NCBI GenBank assembly: GCA_002286715.1
Contig: NSJX01000119.1
Location: forward strand, 12,378 to 37,491
Origin: Dentipellis sp. KUC8613
Lineage: Eukaryota; Basidiomycota; Agaricomycetes; Russulales; Hericiaceae
Direction of reading: 5' to 3'
Length of the DNA stretch: 25,114 bases
Positions 1 through 9,787 of the stretch are shown here, one piece after another (position 1 is the stretch's first letter; each line of letters opens with the position of its first letter). A program made the position numbers and the translations under genes. Under the pieces are notes generated by a model, which made no database searches, was not told the origin of the DNA, and saw only the letters and a list, made by a program, of their open reading frames with translations.

Positions 1-3000
1 AGCTCGCCCGTGAAATCAAAGGACTTCTTCGTGTCGTCCTCGGTCTCGCTTCCATCGAGCTCAGCGAGATGGTCGTCCACATTGATGAGTTGCGCCCGGA
101 ATACCGGGGCCTCAGGAATCTCCATGTCAAGATCCATATTCATCGCCTGCGAGACCTCAGGCGTAGGAAGCGGCATCTCGGGCGGAAGCCCCGGCGACGG
201 CAAATGCTGCGGGCGGAACGACAGCGTATCTTCGAGCATCTCAGTGTCGCCATCCGGCTGTCCAGACAAAATGACCTGGAGCTCATCCGGGATGTCCGAG
301 TCGGGGTCGTCCGATTCAACCGCAGCCCCGTCGTCCTCCTCACCGAGGGTCCCAGCGAGCCCGAGGCCCTTGCGCGCCTCCGGAGAAAGCGGCACCGGCG
401 AATGCGTGCGAGCCTGCATGTCCGTCTCCAGAGACAACTTGGGGCCGTGAGCCTTGCGGAAGACGGGAGTCGGTGAAGGAGCCTCCGCCTTCTCGTCTAC
501 GCACGAGAGATCGGCCATCCGGCGTGGCTTCGAGGAACCGAAGGTCACAGAGGACGGCACGCCAGTGTTGGTGGCAGTCGGTGGAGTCGACGTGCCCTTC
601 ACCGGGGACAGGCTCGCCGCGAGCGCGTTGGAGACAGGGCTCTTCGCCTTCGCGGGCCGCAGAGGACGGAACACCAGCGGTCCATCGGCCATCGGCGCAG
701 GGCTGAGCGTGCGCTTATGCGTGAGGCGGAACGCCGGGATGCTCGGGGCCGGTGCAGTCTCTGACCGACGCGGCGGGGAGGGCTTGGTGGGCGAGATGGG
801 CCAGGGAGCAATCTGCTGTCCAAGACGCGCCCAGGTTGCCGGCGCCTTTGGATCCGACGCAGTTGCGTGCCCACGCGATTGCGCGTAAGGGCGCAGAGAC
901 GTGACGGAAGCGAGGCTGGTTCGCAATCCTACAGGGGCCTGCTTCACGGGGCTTCCGGACATCGTAGCAGCTCGCTTGATGGGGCTCCCGAGCGATGCTC
1001 TGGAGGGAGAGCCAGAGAGCAGGTCGGAGACGCGCTGGGGAAGGCGAAGAGGTGAGCCGTCGGGCGTGTTGGGCGTGCCGGGTGTCGCCTCGAGGTCGAG
1101 TCTGTTAATGAGGGACGCGAGGTCGTTCGTTGCCGCATCCAAGATGGACAGCACACCTAAATAAACCGACGATAAGCACATATATGCGCGGTCAAAAGAA
1201 AATTGGACGTACCATCCACGTCGTCGCAGATCGCCTTAGGCCGTTCCCGCATGCCCACCTGCTCAGAGATCGGCCTCGTCCGCGTCCGCTTCTGCGGCGT
1301 CTCAAACGACGAGTCCATGCCCTCATGCTCGTCCGTGGTCGCCTCTTCGATAGTGACAATCGGCGGCGACGTCGGCATTGGGATCGACGAAGCTTGCGAG
1401 CTCCGACGCGACTCAGCAATGGCATCGGGGAAGATGTCGGCGAGTGCGGCACGGCGCCTGCCCTCGGACGTATGGCGTGTCTCCGACCTCGCAGCCTGCT
1501 GGATCTGCGCCTGCCTGTGTGCAGCAGCACGCTCTCTTGCCGCACGCTCCTTGACCGTCTCGATGCCCTCCTCGTCCCACTTGACCGACCCAGTGCTCGA
1601 CGAGCTCGACGCGCCGCTCATGCCCGAACTAGTTGAAAGCGGGCGCGCGGAGTTGAGGCTGGAGGCCTCCGAGCCAGAGCGCGGGCGGTTGTCGTTAGGC
1701 GCGAGGTTCACGGAGGAGCTGTTAGACAACCTGTTGATGGCGGGGTGCTGTGGGCGCGCGCTGCCCGCGTTGGACGTGGTGGAGAGCATGCGCGCGGAGC
1801 CGAAGCGCATGGTGGACGGCAAGCCGAGCCCCAGCACGGACTGCTTCTTCTTGTTCGCGCCGCCGTCCTCCTTGTCCTGGAACTGCGCGCAGTCGGGGCT
1901 GGTGAGGGCACCGGCCTCGAAGCTGCTGCTCGAAAGGCGCAGCGTCTGGGCCCTGCCCTCCTTCTTGGCCTTCTTCTTCTCCTTCTTCGCGGCCTCCTTG
2001 TCCTTCTTCGTAAGTGTGTTGTTATTGTTATTTGTGTTGTTAGTGGTGCCGGAGGTGAGCGGGGGTGCCCAGCTCGCCAGACGTGCCATCGAGCGCATGG
2101 AACGCATCGCGCGCAGCGCAATGGAACCACTTGCAGGAGGCGCACCGGGCGGCGCGAGGAACGCGGGCGAGGCATCGTTGGACGGGATCGGGTCCGAGGT
2201 GTGACGGATGGGCTCCGCACGCAGTGTCTGCGCTTGGACGGAAGGAATCTGCGGTGAAGGGGCGGTCGCCGAGTCGAAGCACGCGGGCGACGAGAGCATG
2301 ATGCCCGAGTCGAGCGAGTTGAACTTCGTCGCGCTGGTAGGCTCCGGCGCTAGAAAGTCCATGAGCACAGACCCAACGCACTTCGCCAGAGGCACTTACA
2401 TTTCGAACGTTTGCCCTTGTCCTTCTTCTCCTTTGAATCTTTCCTCCCGCGGCCAATGGTCCACCACTTCTGCGCCTCGTCCGTCTTGATCTTCAGCCCC
2501 TCCTTCCCCTCCTTCTCCTTCTCCTTCGGCGCCGCGGGCACATTCGTGCGCTCGCCGAGCGTGCCCCATCCCACACCACCAAGCCCCGCCCTGCTCTTCT
2601 TCTTTTTCACAAGCAGGACCTCGCCAAGGTCGGGATCCTGCGCCGGGTCGACGTAGATCTCGAAGCCGCCACGGCCGCTCGACGCCGCGTTGCCGCCAAC
2701 GCGGCGGACGACGTCCGACATGTCCTTGTCCTTCGAGCGGCCGCCGAGCAGGCCGAGCTTCGAGCGCTTGGGGACGAGGCGGCGGCGGGTCGACGGTGCG
2801 GCATTCTCGTCTGTGCGCGCAGGCTTGGGAGCGAGTGGCGACGAGACGGCGGGAACGTTGACGTAGGATGAGGCGAAGGACAGGCCAGCTTGGGTCGTGC
2901 TGGTGTCAGCGGCGGAGCCATGAGCTGAAGGCGTGGCGGAGATGAGGCGGATGGTGGGGACGAGGGCGGGGGGAGTTGCGGTTGCTGTCGGCTGGGGCGA

Positions 3001-3045
3001 ATTGGAGCGTTGCTCGCGCGAAAGACGGGGTAGTGTTCGCGGCAT
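1..3045 (-). CDS. Uncharacterised low-complexity SP/TP-rich protein, 3' end cut off by window edge
   Basis: Function not recognised. Three exons on the minus strand: 3045-2400, 2349-1213 and 1156-1 (open at the edge), about 979 residues visible. Introns 2399-2350 (50 nt, GTAAGT...CTAG) and 1212-1157 (56 nt, GTACGT...TTTAG) keep phase exactly. The start at 3045 is the first ATG after a CAA-rich leader; an in-frame upstream ATG at 3141 is possible but reads into that leader. The most ordered part is residues about 86-205, with a basic RRRLVPKRSK segment, a GGFEIYVD segment, VLLVKKKKSR and WWTIGRGRKDSKEKK. Residues about 292-309 form a possible Arg/Met amphipathic helix, followed by an Asn run (about 319-328) and a Lys/Glu cluster (about 332-347). 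Exon 3 is dense in SP and TP pairs (GSPSR, GSPIK, GSPVK, LSPVK), as in targets of proline-directed kinases. It may be a nuclear or cytoskeletal regulatory protein, but nothing here proves it. Confidence 0.8.
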
Positions 3046-4455
3046 TTGTGTTGATGTTGTTGGTGTTGGTGTTGATGGTGTTGTTATTGAAGTGCGGTGA
3101 GGTCGTGAGATGCGTGGATAGATAAAGCAGAGATGCGTCAAAAGTCGTTATGTACCGAAAATATGTGCAGTCGTGAAGTCGAACAGTCGTCAAGAAAAGG
3201 CGGAAAAGACGAAACGAAGAGAAGAGAAATGGAGAGAAAAGGGACACAAAAAGTCGGAAGCGTCGGTCCTAGCCAGTCAGGGAGGATCGTTGTGTGTCGT
3301 TATACGGCGTCAGGGGCGCTTTTGAGCGCAGGTGAGGGTCTATCCGTGATACGTTCGTGATGTTGAACTTGAACTTCGTCGATAGTCTTGAGGTCTTGCA
3401 ATCGTTAACCTTGGCAATTCGTTAGTCGTTGAGTGCGGCCGCAGCCGAGAAAGGCGAGAAACCGAAAATCTAGGAGCAAGGCGGAGCACAAGGAGACGGA
3501 GACGACGGCAGACGAGAGTTGAACATGCTCGAGTTTGGTTCTGTGGGCGCGCTGTGCCATTACAACGCGTCAACACACCACAACAACGCGTGCTCTCAGT
3601 TCCACTCACGAGGTCGCGACAATCCGCGGATCAACTCTTCCAGGGGCCGATATTCTCTAGAAGCTCTCCTCAGTGTCTATAACTCGACAGGTCTCCTGCC
3701 GTAACCAACAGAGCCGCCTCGATGCGCGGGTTAGACTTCTGAAACGCCAATTTGCGTGAGAAAATGTATCTCACCGCAGGACACTTCTCCAGTGTGGACA
3801 AGTATTTTTACCGTGGAAGTAAGTGGTACCAATGCCATATTGTTAGGAAGGGCATAGTCTCAAGAGCTCATCACACTACTGTGCCAACCGATGTAAGGGG
3901 TCCGGGGGGCGCCCTACGTGGTGGGTATTGTTCTCTATTTCCTCTTGTGTACGGCCTGAGCTCCGGAAATTATATACGAACGTACGTGTATGCGCGTAAA
4001 TGAACACGGAACAGCATCGACGCACCCGACTTGCCCACTTGTGAGTGAGAAAACACCTCCGGGGGTTGGACCACAAGGAGGTATATATGGCCATGTGTTG
4101 TCGATTGAGTGCTGCTTACCGCCGAAATTCAGCAAACCGATCCAGCCACAGATATATGCCGTCACTTTCGATTTCAACCACCATTAGGACCGTGCATGGG
4201 GCGTCTTTGAATTCTTGTTGCCCTCGAGTGGGGGAGGATGCAGGGAAAGGGATTCGGTCTCCGCGATTATCGCGACGCGCCGCACTCCTGTCACATTTTT
4301 CTACTCCTTCCTCACAACCCCTTCATTCAATCCATCTCCTTCCAAAGTTCCATATTGAATCTTCCTACAGCATACAAACGACAGAACTGAACGCCTTCAC
4401 TGCGCCAAATCTTTTCCATGAATACTAGTACACTTCCTGCCAACAATTCCAAGTC
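3046..4455. other. Intergenic: promoter and leader of the SP/TP-rich gene, then PEBP 3' flank
   Basis: No gene was supported in these 1.4 kb. Just upstream of the minus-strand start at 3045, the transcript-sense sequence is a CAA/CAC-rich leader (about 3046-3092). Before it lies a pyrimidine-rich tract (about 3190-3245 on the minus strand), typical of fungal promoters. No clear TATA box was seen. Open frames at 3340-3609 (minus) and 3752-4003 (plus) have no recognisable content and no matching splice chain, so I treat them as chance. Confidence 0.55.
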
Positions 4456-5214
4456 TCAAGCCTCCTCTCCCTTCTCCGCATTCACCAAGAAGAAATTCGC
4501 ACCGACCAGTTTCAGCCCATACTGCTCCCCAAACTTCACCGCGTCCCAGCTCCGCCTCTCCTCCAGCGTGGCGCCATATTCCGGTGCACCCTTCGGAATC
4601 TCGAACGCCTCCCCCGTCGGCTCCTCGAACAACAAGAATGCTGCCCATTTTCCGTCAACGTATACCCTTGGAAGTAAGTTCCACTAGGACGTACTATACC
4701 GATGCTGGCCAGATGCTGGCCGTGGGCCTGGGGGGCGGTATGGGGTTGTAGCGGCCTTGGAGTGCAGCGCCGCCTGACTAGCTACGCGAGACCCTCCCGG
4801 CAGGGGCGGCTTCAGCCCCGTAACCTACGCGCAACATCAACGTTATCACCACGTTCCAGCACAGTATAAAGGCAACACACTGACCACCCAGTGCCGAAAC
4901 GACCTATACATCGGCTCCGCACGCGTCGGCGCATCGGGATCGAGCATCACAAGCGTATACGACGCCTCCTTATCGCTGCTGCCCGTGCTCCACGCCTGCT
5001 CCGTCGGGATCGTCATCGGGACGAGCGAGATCGCGGGCTCGTCGGACGTCTCTGCGGGCGTGAGCACGTTCCCGAGGAGCACCTCCGTGCCGGACGGGTA
5101 CACGACGGAGAAGAAGAGCGACGGCGTGAACGTGGGCGGGAGCACGTCGGGGATGAGCGCGACGCGGCTGAGCGCGCTGCGCACGGCGGTGAGCGGGTCG
5201 CCGGCTGCGGACAT
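4456..5214 (-). CDS. PEBP-family protein (TFS1 / carboxypeptidase Y inhibitor-like)
   Basis: A phosphatidylethanolamine-binding protein. In yeast the relative Tfs1 inhibits vacuolar carboxypeptidase Y and affects Ras/PKA signalling; other members bind phospholipid head groups or kinases. Exons on the minus strand are 5214-4885, 4824-4695 and 4640-4456, with introns of 60 and 54 nt, giving 214 aa, the usual family length. The family's ligand-pocket signatures are present: MLDPDAPTR at residues about 90-98, FRHWVV across the first splice junction (His108, Trp109), and the PPGPRPASGQHRY segment ending at the second junction, followed by TFLLFEEP. The C-terminus YGLKLVGANFFLVN also fits. There is no signal peptide, so the protein is probably cytosolic or vacuole-associated. 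No closer assignment than the family is possible from sequence alone. Confidence 0.93.
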
Positions 5215-5324
5215 GGCGGGTGCGGGGAGGGGAGGGGACGGCCATGGTCGATGTCGATGTCGATGATATCAGCCCTTGGAAGCATGGATGGCGGCACGCC
5301 GGCCCGGCTAGCGCTGCGGGGAAG

Positions 5325-5332
5325 GATATATC
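5325..5332 (-). promoter_or_regulatory. Possible TATA element for the PEBP gene
   Basis: GATATATC lies about 110 nt upstream of the PEBP start codon and reads the same on both strands. Position and composition suit a fungal TATA box. There is no other support. Confidence 0.35.
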
Positions 5333-5700
5333 AGAGCACTTACTACGGAGTCTAGCCTGACGTTCGTTTTTCTTTCCCTCGACCTGTGATTTCACGAATG
5401 CAAAATCATCGTTGAGATACGTGCCGGATCGTCGCGGTGAAATTTCTTTGCACGCGTCCTCGAGCCCGTAAAGCCAGCCTAAAAATCATCGCGCCAGCTA
5501 CAGTAAGTTGCCATGCCGAGACGAAGTTACCTCCAGGCGAAAGCAGAATAGGTCTGGGTTAGTCTCCTTTACAGACCTTAACAGAAGATAGTCTGGGTAC
5601 AAAAGTTGGTCGTGGATCTCCTTCAGATCCTCAATCACTACGCACCACATCTCTCAATTTTGATACGGCATAAAATAAAACGTATCTGCGTCGTGTGAAT
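5333..5700. other. Intergenic between the PEBP gene and tRNA-Ile
   Basis: No coding sequence was seen. The part nearest the tRNA is AT-rich and holds the pol III stop. A partly repeated text (CAGACCTTAACAGAAGATAGTCTGGGT, split here only by position near 5551-5600, with GTCTGGGTTAG and GTCTGGGTAC about 40 nt apart) is too weak to call a repeat. Confidence 0.4.
5673..5680 (-). terminator. RNA polymerase III termination signal of tRNA-Ile
   Basis: On the minus strand, TTTT followed by A and another TTTT begins 21 nt after the discriminator base. A run of four or more T is the standard pol III stop. Confidence 0.6.
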
Positions 5701-5774
5701 TGGCCAACGTGGGGATCGAACCCAAGACCTTCGCGTTATTAGCACGACGCTCTAACCAGCTGAGCTAGTCGGCC
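5701..5774 (-). tRNA. tRNA-Ile (anticodon AAT, read as IAU)
   Basis: A 74-nt intronless cloverleaf on the minus strand. The acceptor stem GGCCGAC pairs with GTTGGCC (one G-T pair) with discriminator A. The D stem is GCTC/GAGC. The anticodon stem TCGTG/CGCGA (one T-G pair) closes loop CTAATAA, which has anticodon AAT. The T loop is TTCGATC. The internal A box (TAGCTCAGCTGG) and B box (GGTTCGATCC) match the eukaryotic consensus. The first T-stem pair is a T-C mismatch, leaving four good pairs. Confidence 0.95.
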
Positions 5775-6100
5775 ATATCAACATTGCTGCATGGTCCATA
5801 TCTATCCTGCTTCACATGTAATATCTTCGCACTTCAAGTGCATTTCGAAATTTACTTAAAGTCCATCTCAGCTCAAAGACGACGCTTGTCGACGCAACAG
5901 AAACCAAGCAACGCTTTGTTCGCAGACCACACGACAATGACTAGCAGATACAAGCAGGTGGATACGGGCACCTGGTACGGATACGAATGCAGATACAGAT
6001 ACGGCTACAGATACTAATAAATAACGAATAAATACGTGCATGTCATGATCAGAATGCTTGAGAAACCACAAACGAGAAACGCAAACTAGATGCAAGCAGG
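5775..6100. other. 3' flank of the serine-rich gene, with degenerate GATACR repeats
   Basis: No gene. The stretch lies downstream of the minus-strand gene that ends at 6101. Bases about 5945-6016 hold several degenerate copies of GATACA/GATACG, described separately. Confidence 0.5.
5945..6016. repeat. Degenerate GATACA/GATACG hexamer repeat
   Basis: The plus strand reads AGATACA, GGATACG, GGTACGGATACG, AGATACAGATACGG and AGATAC within about 70 nt, so a six-base unit recurs with drift and interruptions. It falls in the probable 3' untranslated region of the neighbouring minus-strand gene. Confidence 0.5.
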
Positions 6101-7697
6101 CTAGATCGCCTCAATCACGAACACCCCCTCTTCGACCGCCTCCCCAGGCCCGCCCTCCAGATCCACATTCCAGCTACACACGCTCTCTCTCCTCTCTCCC
6201 CCATCCAACAGCGACACAATCTCCCCCAGCTGCCGCGACCGCCGCTTCTCCTGCACCGAATCCGTGTGCTCCCGTTTCCGCATAGTAGACTCGTCGAGGT
6301 TGACGAGTCCGGAGCTGCGGCGGTCAGAGAACACGGAGGCCAGGACAGAAGGGCTCGTCGCGCCCCCTACTTGGAACTGCGCCCGTGCGAGTGCACGGAG
6401 AAACTCGCGGTCCTTCAGCTCCTCGGCGTCCTTGATGGAGTCCGAAGAGCAAGAGAGGCGTGCGCGAGTGAAAGTGCTGGTTCCAGAGGAGGTCAAAGAG
6501 GAGCGGGAGAGTGAGAGAGGGGAGGGAGGAGACGAGGGGGGCGGACTTGAGTAGACTGATGAAGAGAGGGAGGGCGGAGATGATGTTGATGACATTGCTG
6601 ATGATGATGGTGAAGACGTTGCCGATGGTGGGAAGGGAGGAGAGGATGCCTGGCTGGGCTGCGCGAGCGCACCGTTTGCCTGGTAAACCGCCCTCCGCCT
6701 CTCCGCCGCCGCCCGTGCCTTCACACGTGCCTCGCGCGCTTGCGCGGGCGAGACTAATACTGCACACACTGGAGCTGAATCCTGTGGTGCGTCTTGAACC
6801 TTGGGTTCGGGGCTGCTAAGAGGAGTGCTGAAGACCGAGTTGTCGTCTTCATCGTCGTCCGTGGCTTCTTCGTATATTGAGAAACTGAATACGTCCGGAT
6901 AGGGCACCTCTGAGTCGCTGTCGTCCGCATACCAACTTTCTCCGTCCCGGGCGAATGGGTCCGTGGCCTCGACGACTCGGGCGTTGTGGTCGGGAAGACC
7001 ACCCGAGGCCTTGCTGACAGTCGGGCTGAAGGGCGAACCGTAGGTGGCGTGGAATGGCTCCTTGATGAACCTCTCGCCGCGGACGCCTTCCTCGATGTCC
7101 CCCTCTTCCTCATCCTCCTCGTCGATGTCGTACAGAGAAAAGGCACCTGGCATGACAGGACCTGACGAGCATGGAGTTGACGGAGGAGACGATGGGGCGG
7201 ACGATGTTGGAGAAGAGGGCGTGGGTGAAAGGCCGGGAGTCGGAGGGGGGTCGGAGGGCTTGGGGCTGACCGGTGGAGACGCCGGGCGATGCATTGGCAA
7301 TGTCATCGCTGCGGTTCGTCAGCTCGAATGCATGGCATCCTCAAGAAGTCTGAGACGCACCTGAAGACGTATCCAGGACCTTATCCAACGACGGCGGCGA
7401 CGACCCGGGACTTGAGGCCAGCGGAAACACGGATGACAGCCTCGCGGCGAGAGCAGCCTTCTTGGCCAGCTGCTCCACCCGGGCTCTTGTCTTCATGTTG
7501 CGCGCACGGGCGTGCCTCGGTAGGCCCGAGTGCTTGACAGCCTCCACGATGATCGGGGAAGGCGCCACGGTGGGGAGGGCAGCCTCGATGTCGACGATGG
7601 GCTCGACGTCCGAGGAGGGCTTGGCGGTAAGGAGGGTGGTGGCGAGGAGCCAGAGGTTGAGAACGAAAGTGAAGATAAAAGAGAGGAGTGCGAACAT
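6101..7697 (-). CDS. Uncharacterised serine/proline-rich acidic protein with N-terminal hydrophobic segment
   Basis: Not recognised. Two exons on the minus strand, 7697-7361 and 7308-6101, are joined across a 52-nt intron (GTGCGT...CCGCAG) in matching phase, giving 514 aa. Residues about 2-25 (FALLSFIFTFVLNLWLLATTLL) are a strong hydrophobic stretch, either a signal peptide or a single membrane anchor. The rest is mostly disordered in look: a basic stretch in exon 1 (HARARNMKTRARVEQLAKK), a Pro/Ser/Thr-rich run at the start of exon 2, an acidic run (DIDEEDEEEGDIEEG), a second acidic stretch (EEATDDDEDD), a long Ser/Pro run, and a C-terminal part with charged helices (KDAEELKDREFLRALARAQFQ). 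A TATAAA 88-93 nt upstream supports the chosen start. If the N-terminus is an anchor, the large tail is probably cytosolic; this is inference. Confidence 0.75.
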
Positions 7698-7784
7698 GGT
7701 TGTAGAGTATAGTGGACGACTGGTCGAGTGCTGATGATGGTAAGAGCAAAGATAGGCGTGAGGGGAAAGGCTGGCAAGGCGAGG

Positions 7785-7790
7785 TTTATA
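7785..7790 (-). promoter_or_regulatory. TATA box of the serine-rich gene
   Basis: The minus strand reads TATAAA 88-93 nt upstream of the ATG at 7697, in a GC-rich setting. This is the expected place for a core promoter. Confidence 0.55.
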
Positions 7791-8064
7791 AGGCTGGCGA
7801 GATTGCCAGCCGCCGTCGGTCACCTGCCAGTATCCGATCGGGGCCGAGGTGAGTTGGAATCCATGAGCCTAGAGAGCGTCAGCGAATCGCGACTGGTTGG
7901 AGAAGCAGGCGGCAGGAGATCCACGTGTTGCACGTAGAGGTAGATTATTAGAGTCAACCTTAGGCATCTCACAACACGACCAGGGACTTCGAGTCTCTAG
8001 TGGACCTACGTATACACAGTTTGAATGATGGTCTGCAGCCTACACTTAGCCGCGGCGCACGGGG

Positions 8065-8071
8065 TATATAA
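8065..8071 (+). promoter_or_regulatory. TATA box candidate for the RS-domain gene
   Basis: TATATAA follows a GGGG run on the plus strand, about 300 nt upstream of the start codon. It is the strongest TATA match in the divergent promoter on this strand. Confidence 0.4.
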
Positions 8072-8367
8072 TGCACTAGAATATCAGTGTGAAGAACAAC
8101 CTTGATAACATGTTCAGCAGCAGAAAATGTTGCTTAGCCTGGTCTCTCCTCACCTGCAACAAGCCAGTGAACTACGAGGTCGCCGTCACGTTGAGCGATC
8201 GACGAAACCAGGTTGCGGCCTTCGGAAAAAGCCGATCCTTCCGCGCTAATTGCGCGGCACTGAAGCCGTGTGGCCGCAGCAGCCACCAGTGGCATCCTCT
8301 TCTCTTCCACCTCAATCTCTTCTCCAAACCGCACCCGCCTCGACAACCTCGTGAGCGGGCGGCAAGC

Positions 8368-9617
8368 ATGAGCTCCAGAGACACGCGTTATAGGGAGGAC
8401 CAACACACAGACACCCGTATCCACTCGCGGGATTATCACGACCGAGACAGAGTCAGAAGCAGCCTGGGGGATGTAGACGGTGGTGAGCATCCCCGCAGCC
8501 TGCAGACGTTCGTCTTGCCTGATGTCCAGGTTTACATCGCTCCTGATCACCACCACATGAAACATCTACCTCAACACGGCTGCCTTTATCTTTACGTGGT
8601 GTTGGGGCTTGCTTCCTATGCTCTGGTCCACATGAACTCGGCGACCCGTTTCGTTCATTTTCAGGGCGAGGAGAGGGCCGGGAGCGCGTAAAAAGACGAT
8701 TCGAGGACCATCCGCCCTCTTCTCACAAAGATGACGAGTACGGGCCCTCAACGAGGGTGGACGGAGAAAGCCGACGTCAGCACAGACGACAATACAGCCC
8801 CGAGTATGAACGCCACCGGGATGACAGCCACTCCAGGTCTGCACATGGCTCGCGCCATCATCGCCATGACCATCACAGTGCACGCGAGTCTTCGAGGGAT
8901 CACAGGAATGGTCACTCAAAGCGCCCTGACCGGGAGGTAGGCTGCATTCTCGCCCATCTTGCACTGGTCCTGACTTACCTCTGCCGCAGGACGTCGACGG
9001 AGATCGCTCGGAGAGCCGAAAGCGAGGTCGCTCGCCAGTAGCTGTAATGCCCTATTTTCACCCGATAATTTGGTGTCTTCTCACTCAAATATTTCGACTT
9101 TCAGGATGACTACGACCGCTCCCGGTCTCGCCGCCGTACACCTTCTCCAATCTCGTCGTCGGAGACATCCACTGTTTCCCCAGAGCGCAGTCGCTCTCGA
9201 AAACGAGCTCGCAGACGCTCAGTATCCTCGTCGGATTCCTCACGGTCGCGCTCGCGCTCTCGATCTCGATCTCGGTCGCCGCGCCGGAAGCACAAGCGCC
9301 ACGCGTCCCGCAGCCGAAGTCGTAGCCGCGAGCGACATTCGCATAAGAGTAAGAGCAAGGGCAAGGAGCGCGACAAGAGCCGGGACCGCAAGCACAAGAA
9401 GCGTAAGGACAAGCATAGGAAAAAGGAAAAGGAGAAGGAGGAACGGAGGAGTATTCTGACAGGGAAAAAGGTTACTATCTCGCTTCCTCATCCACCCTCT
9501 GCCCATGCTCAATGCTTGCCGCAGATAAAGCTGAAGGTGCAGAAGGATGCAGCGGATCACGAGAGAGACGCGAACCGCCAAGATCTCCTCCAGTTCCTTA
9601 ATGCAGCCTACGAGTGA
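8368..9617 (+). CDS. RS-domain (arginine/serine-rich) protein, probably nuclear and linked to RNA processing
   Basis: Five exons, 8368-8482, 8665-8936, 8990-9037, 9105-9470 and 9525-9617, give 297 aa. Introns are 182, 53, 67 and 54 nt, and all phases agree. The first intron is unusually long for this locus and is the least certain join. The N-terminal half is rich in Arg, His, Asp and Ser. Exon 4 (residues 146-267) holds the RS core, with six RS dipeptides in a row at about 192-203 followed by Pro, then a Lys/Arg-rich run (KHKKRKDKHRKKEKEKEE). The last exon encodes a different, ordered-looking tail, IKLKVQKDAADHERDANRQD then LLQFLNAAYE. RS domains are phosphorylated by SR kinases and mediate contacts in splicing and mRNA metabolism. 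No RRM or other RNA-binding fold was seen, so it is more likely an SR-related protein than a classical SR factor. Confidence 0.85.
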
Positions 9618-9787
9618 GCTTTGTCCTACGTACGTCCCAGAATCGGTATACCATTAAATATCATGATCATCACCATGGGCCGCCGCGGCATGCCCGCCCA
9701 AGATACGATAAGTACAGTCAGTCAGTCATGGGTATGCGTATATGCACATGCGTCGTGTATTGATGCGGAAGATTGACGTCAAGCAGA

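Larger units (their letters stand above)
7698..8367. promoter_or_regulatory. Divergent promoter region between the serine-rich and RS-domain genes
   Basis: The two flanking genes are transcribed away from each other, so these 670 bases must hold both promoters. TATAAA (minus, 7785-7790) and TATATAA (plus, 8065-8071) are the two best core elements. The second lies 300 nt before the RS-gene ATG, which implies a long leader or a 5' UTR intron. An open frame running from 8089 through the RS-gene start is in frame with it but has no recognisable content upstream of 8368. Confidence 0.5.

Noticed and set aside
1203..2204. 333-codon plus-strand open frame opposite the SP/TP-rich gene
   Set aside because: It is the complement of a supported exon and crosses an intron of the real gene; its Ser/Leu-rich product mirrors the coding strand.
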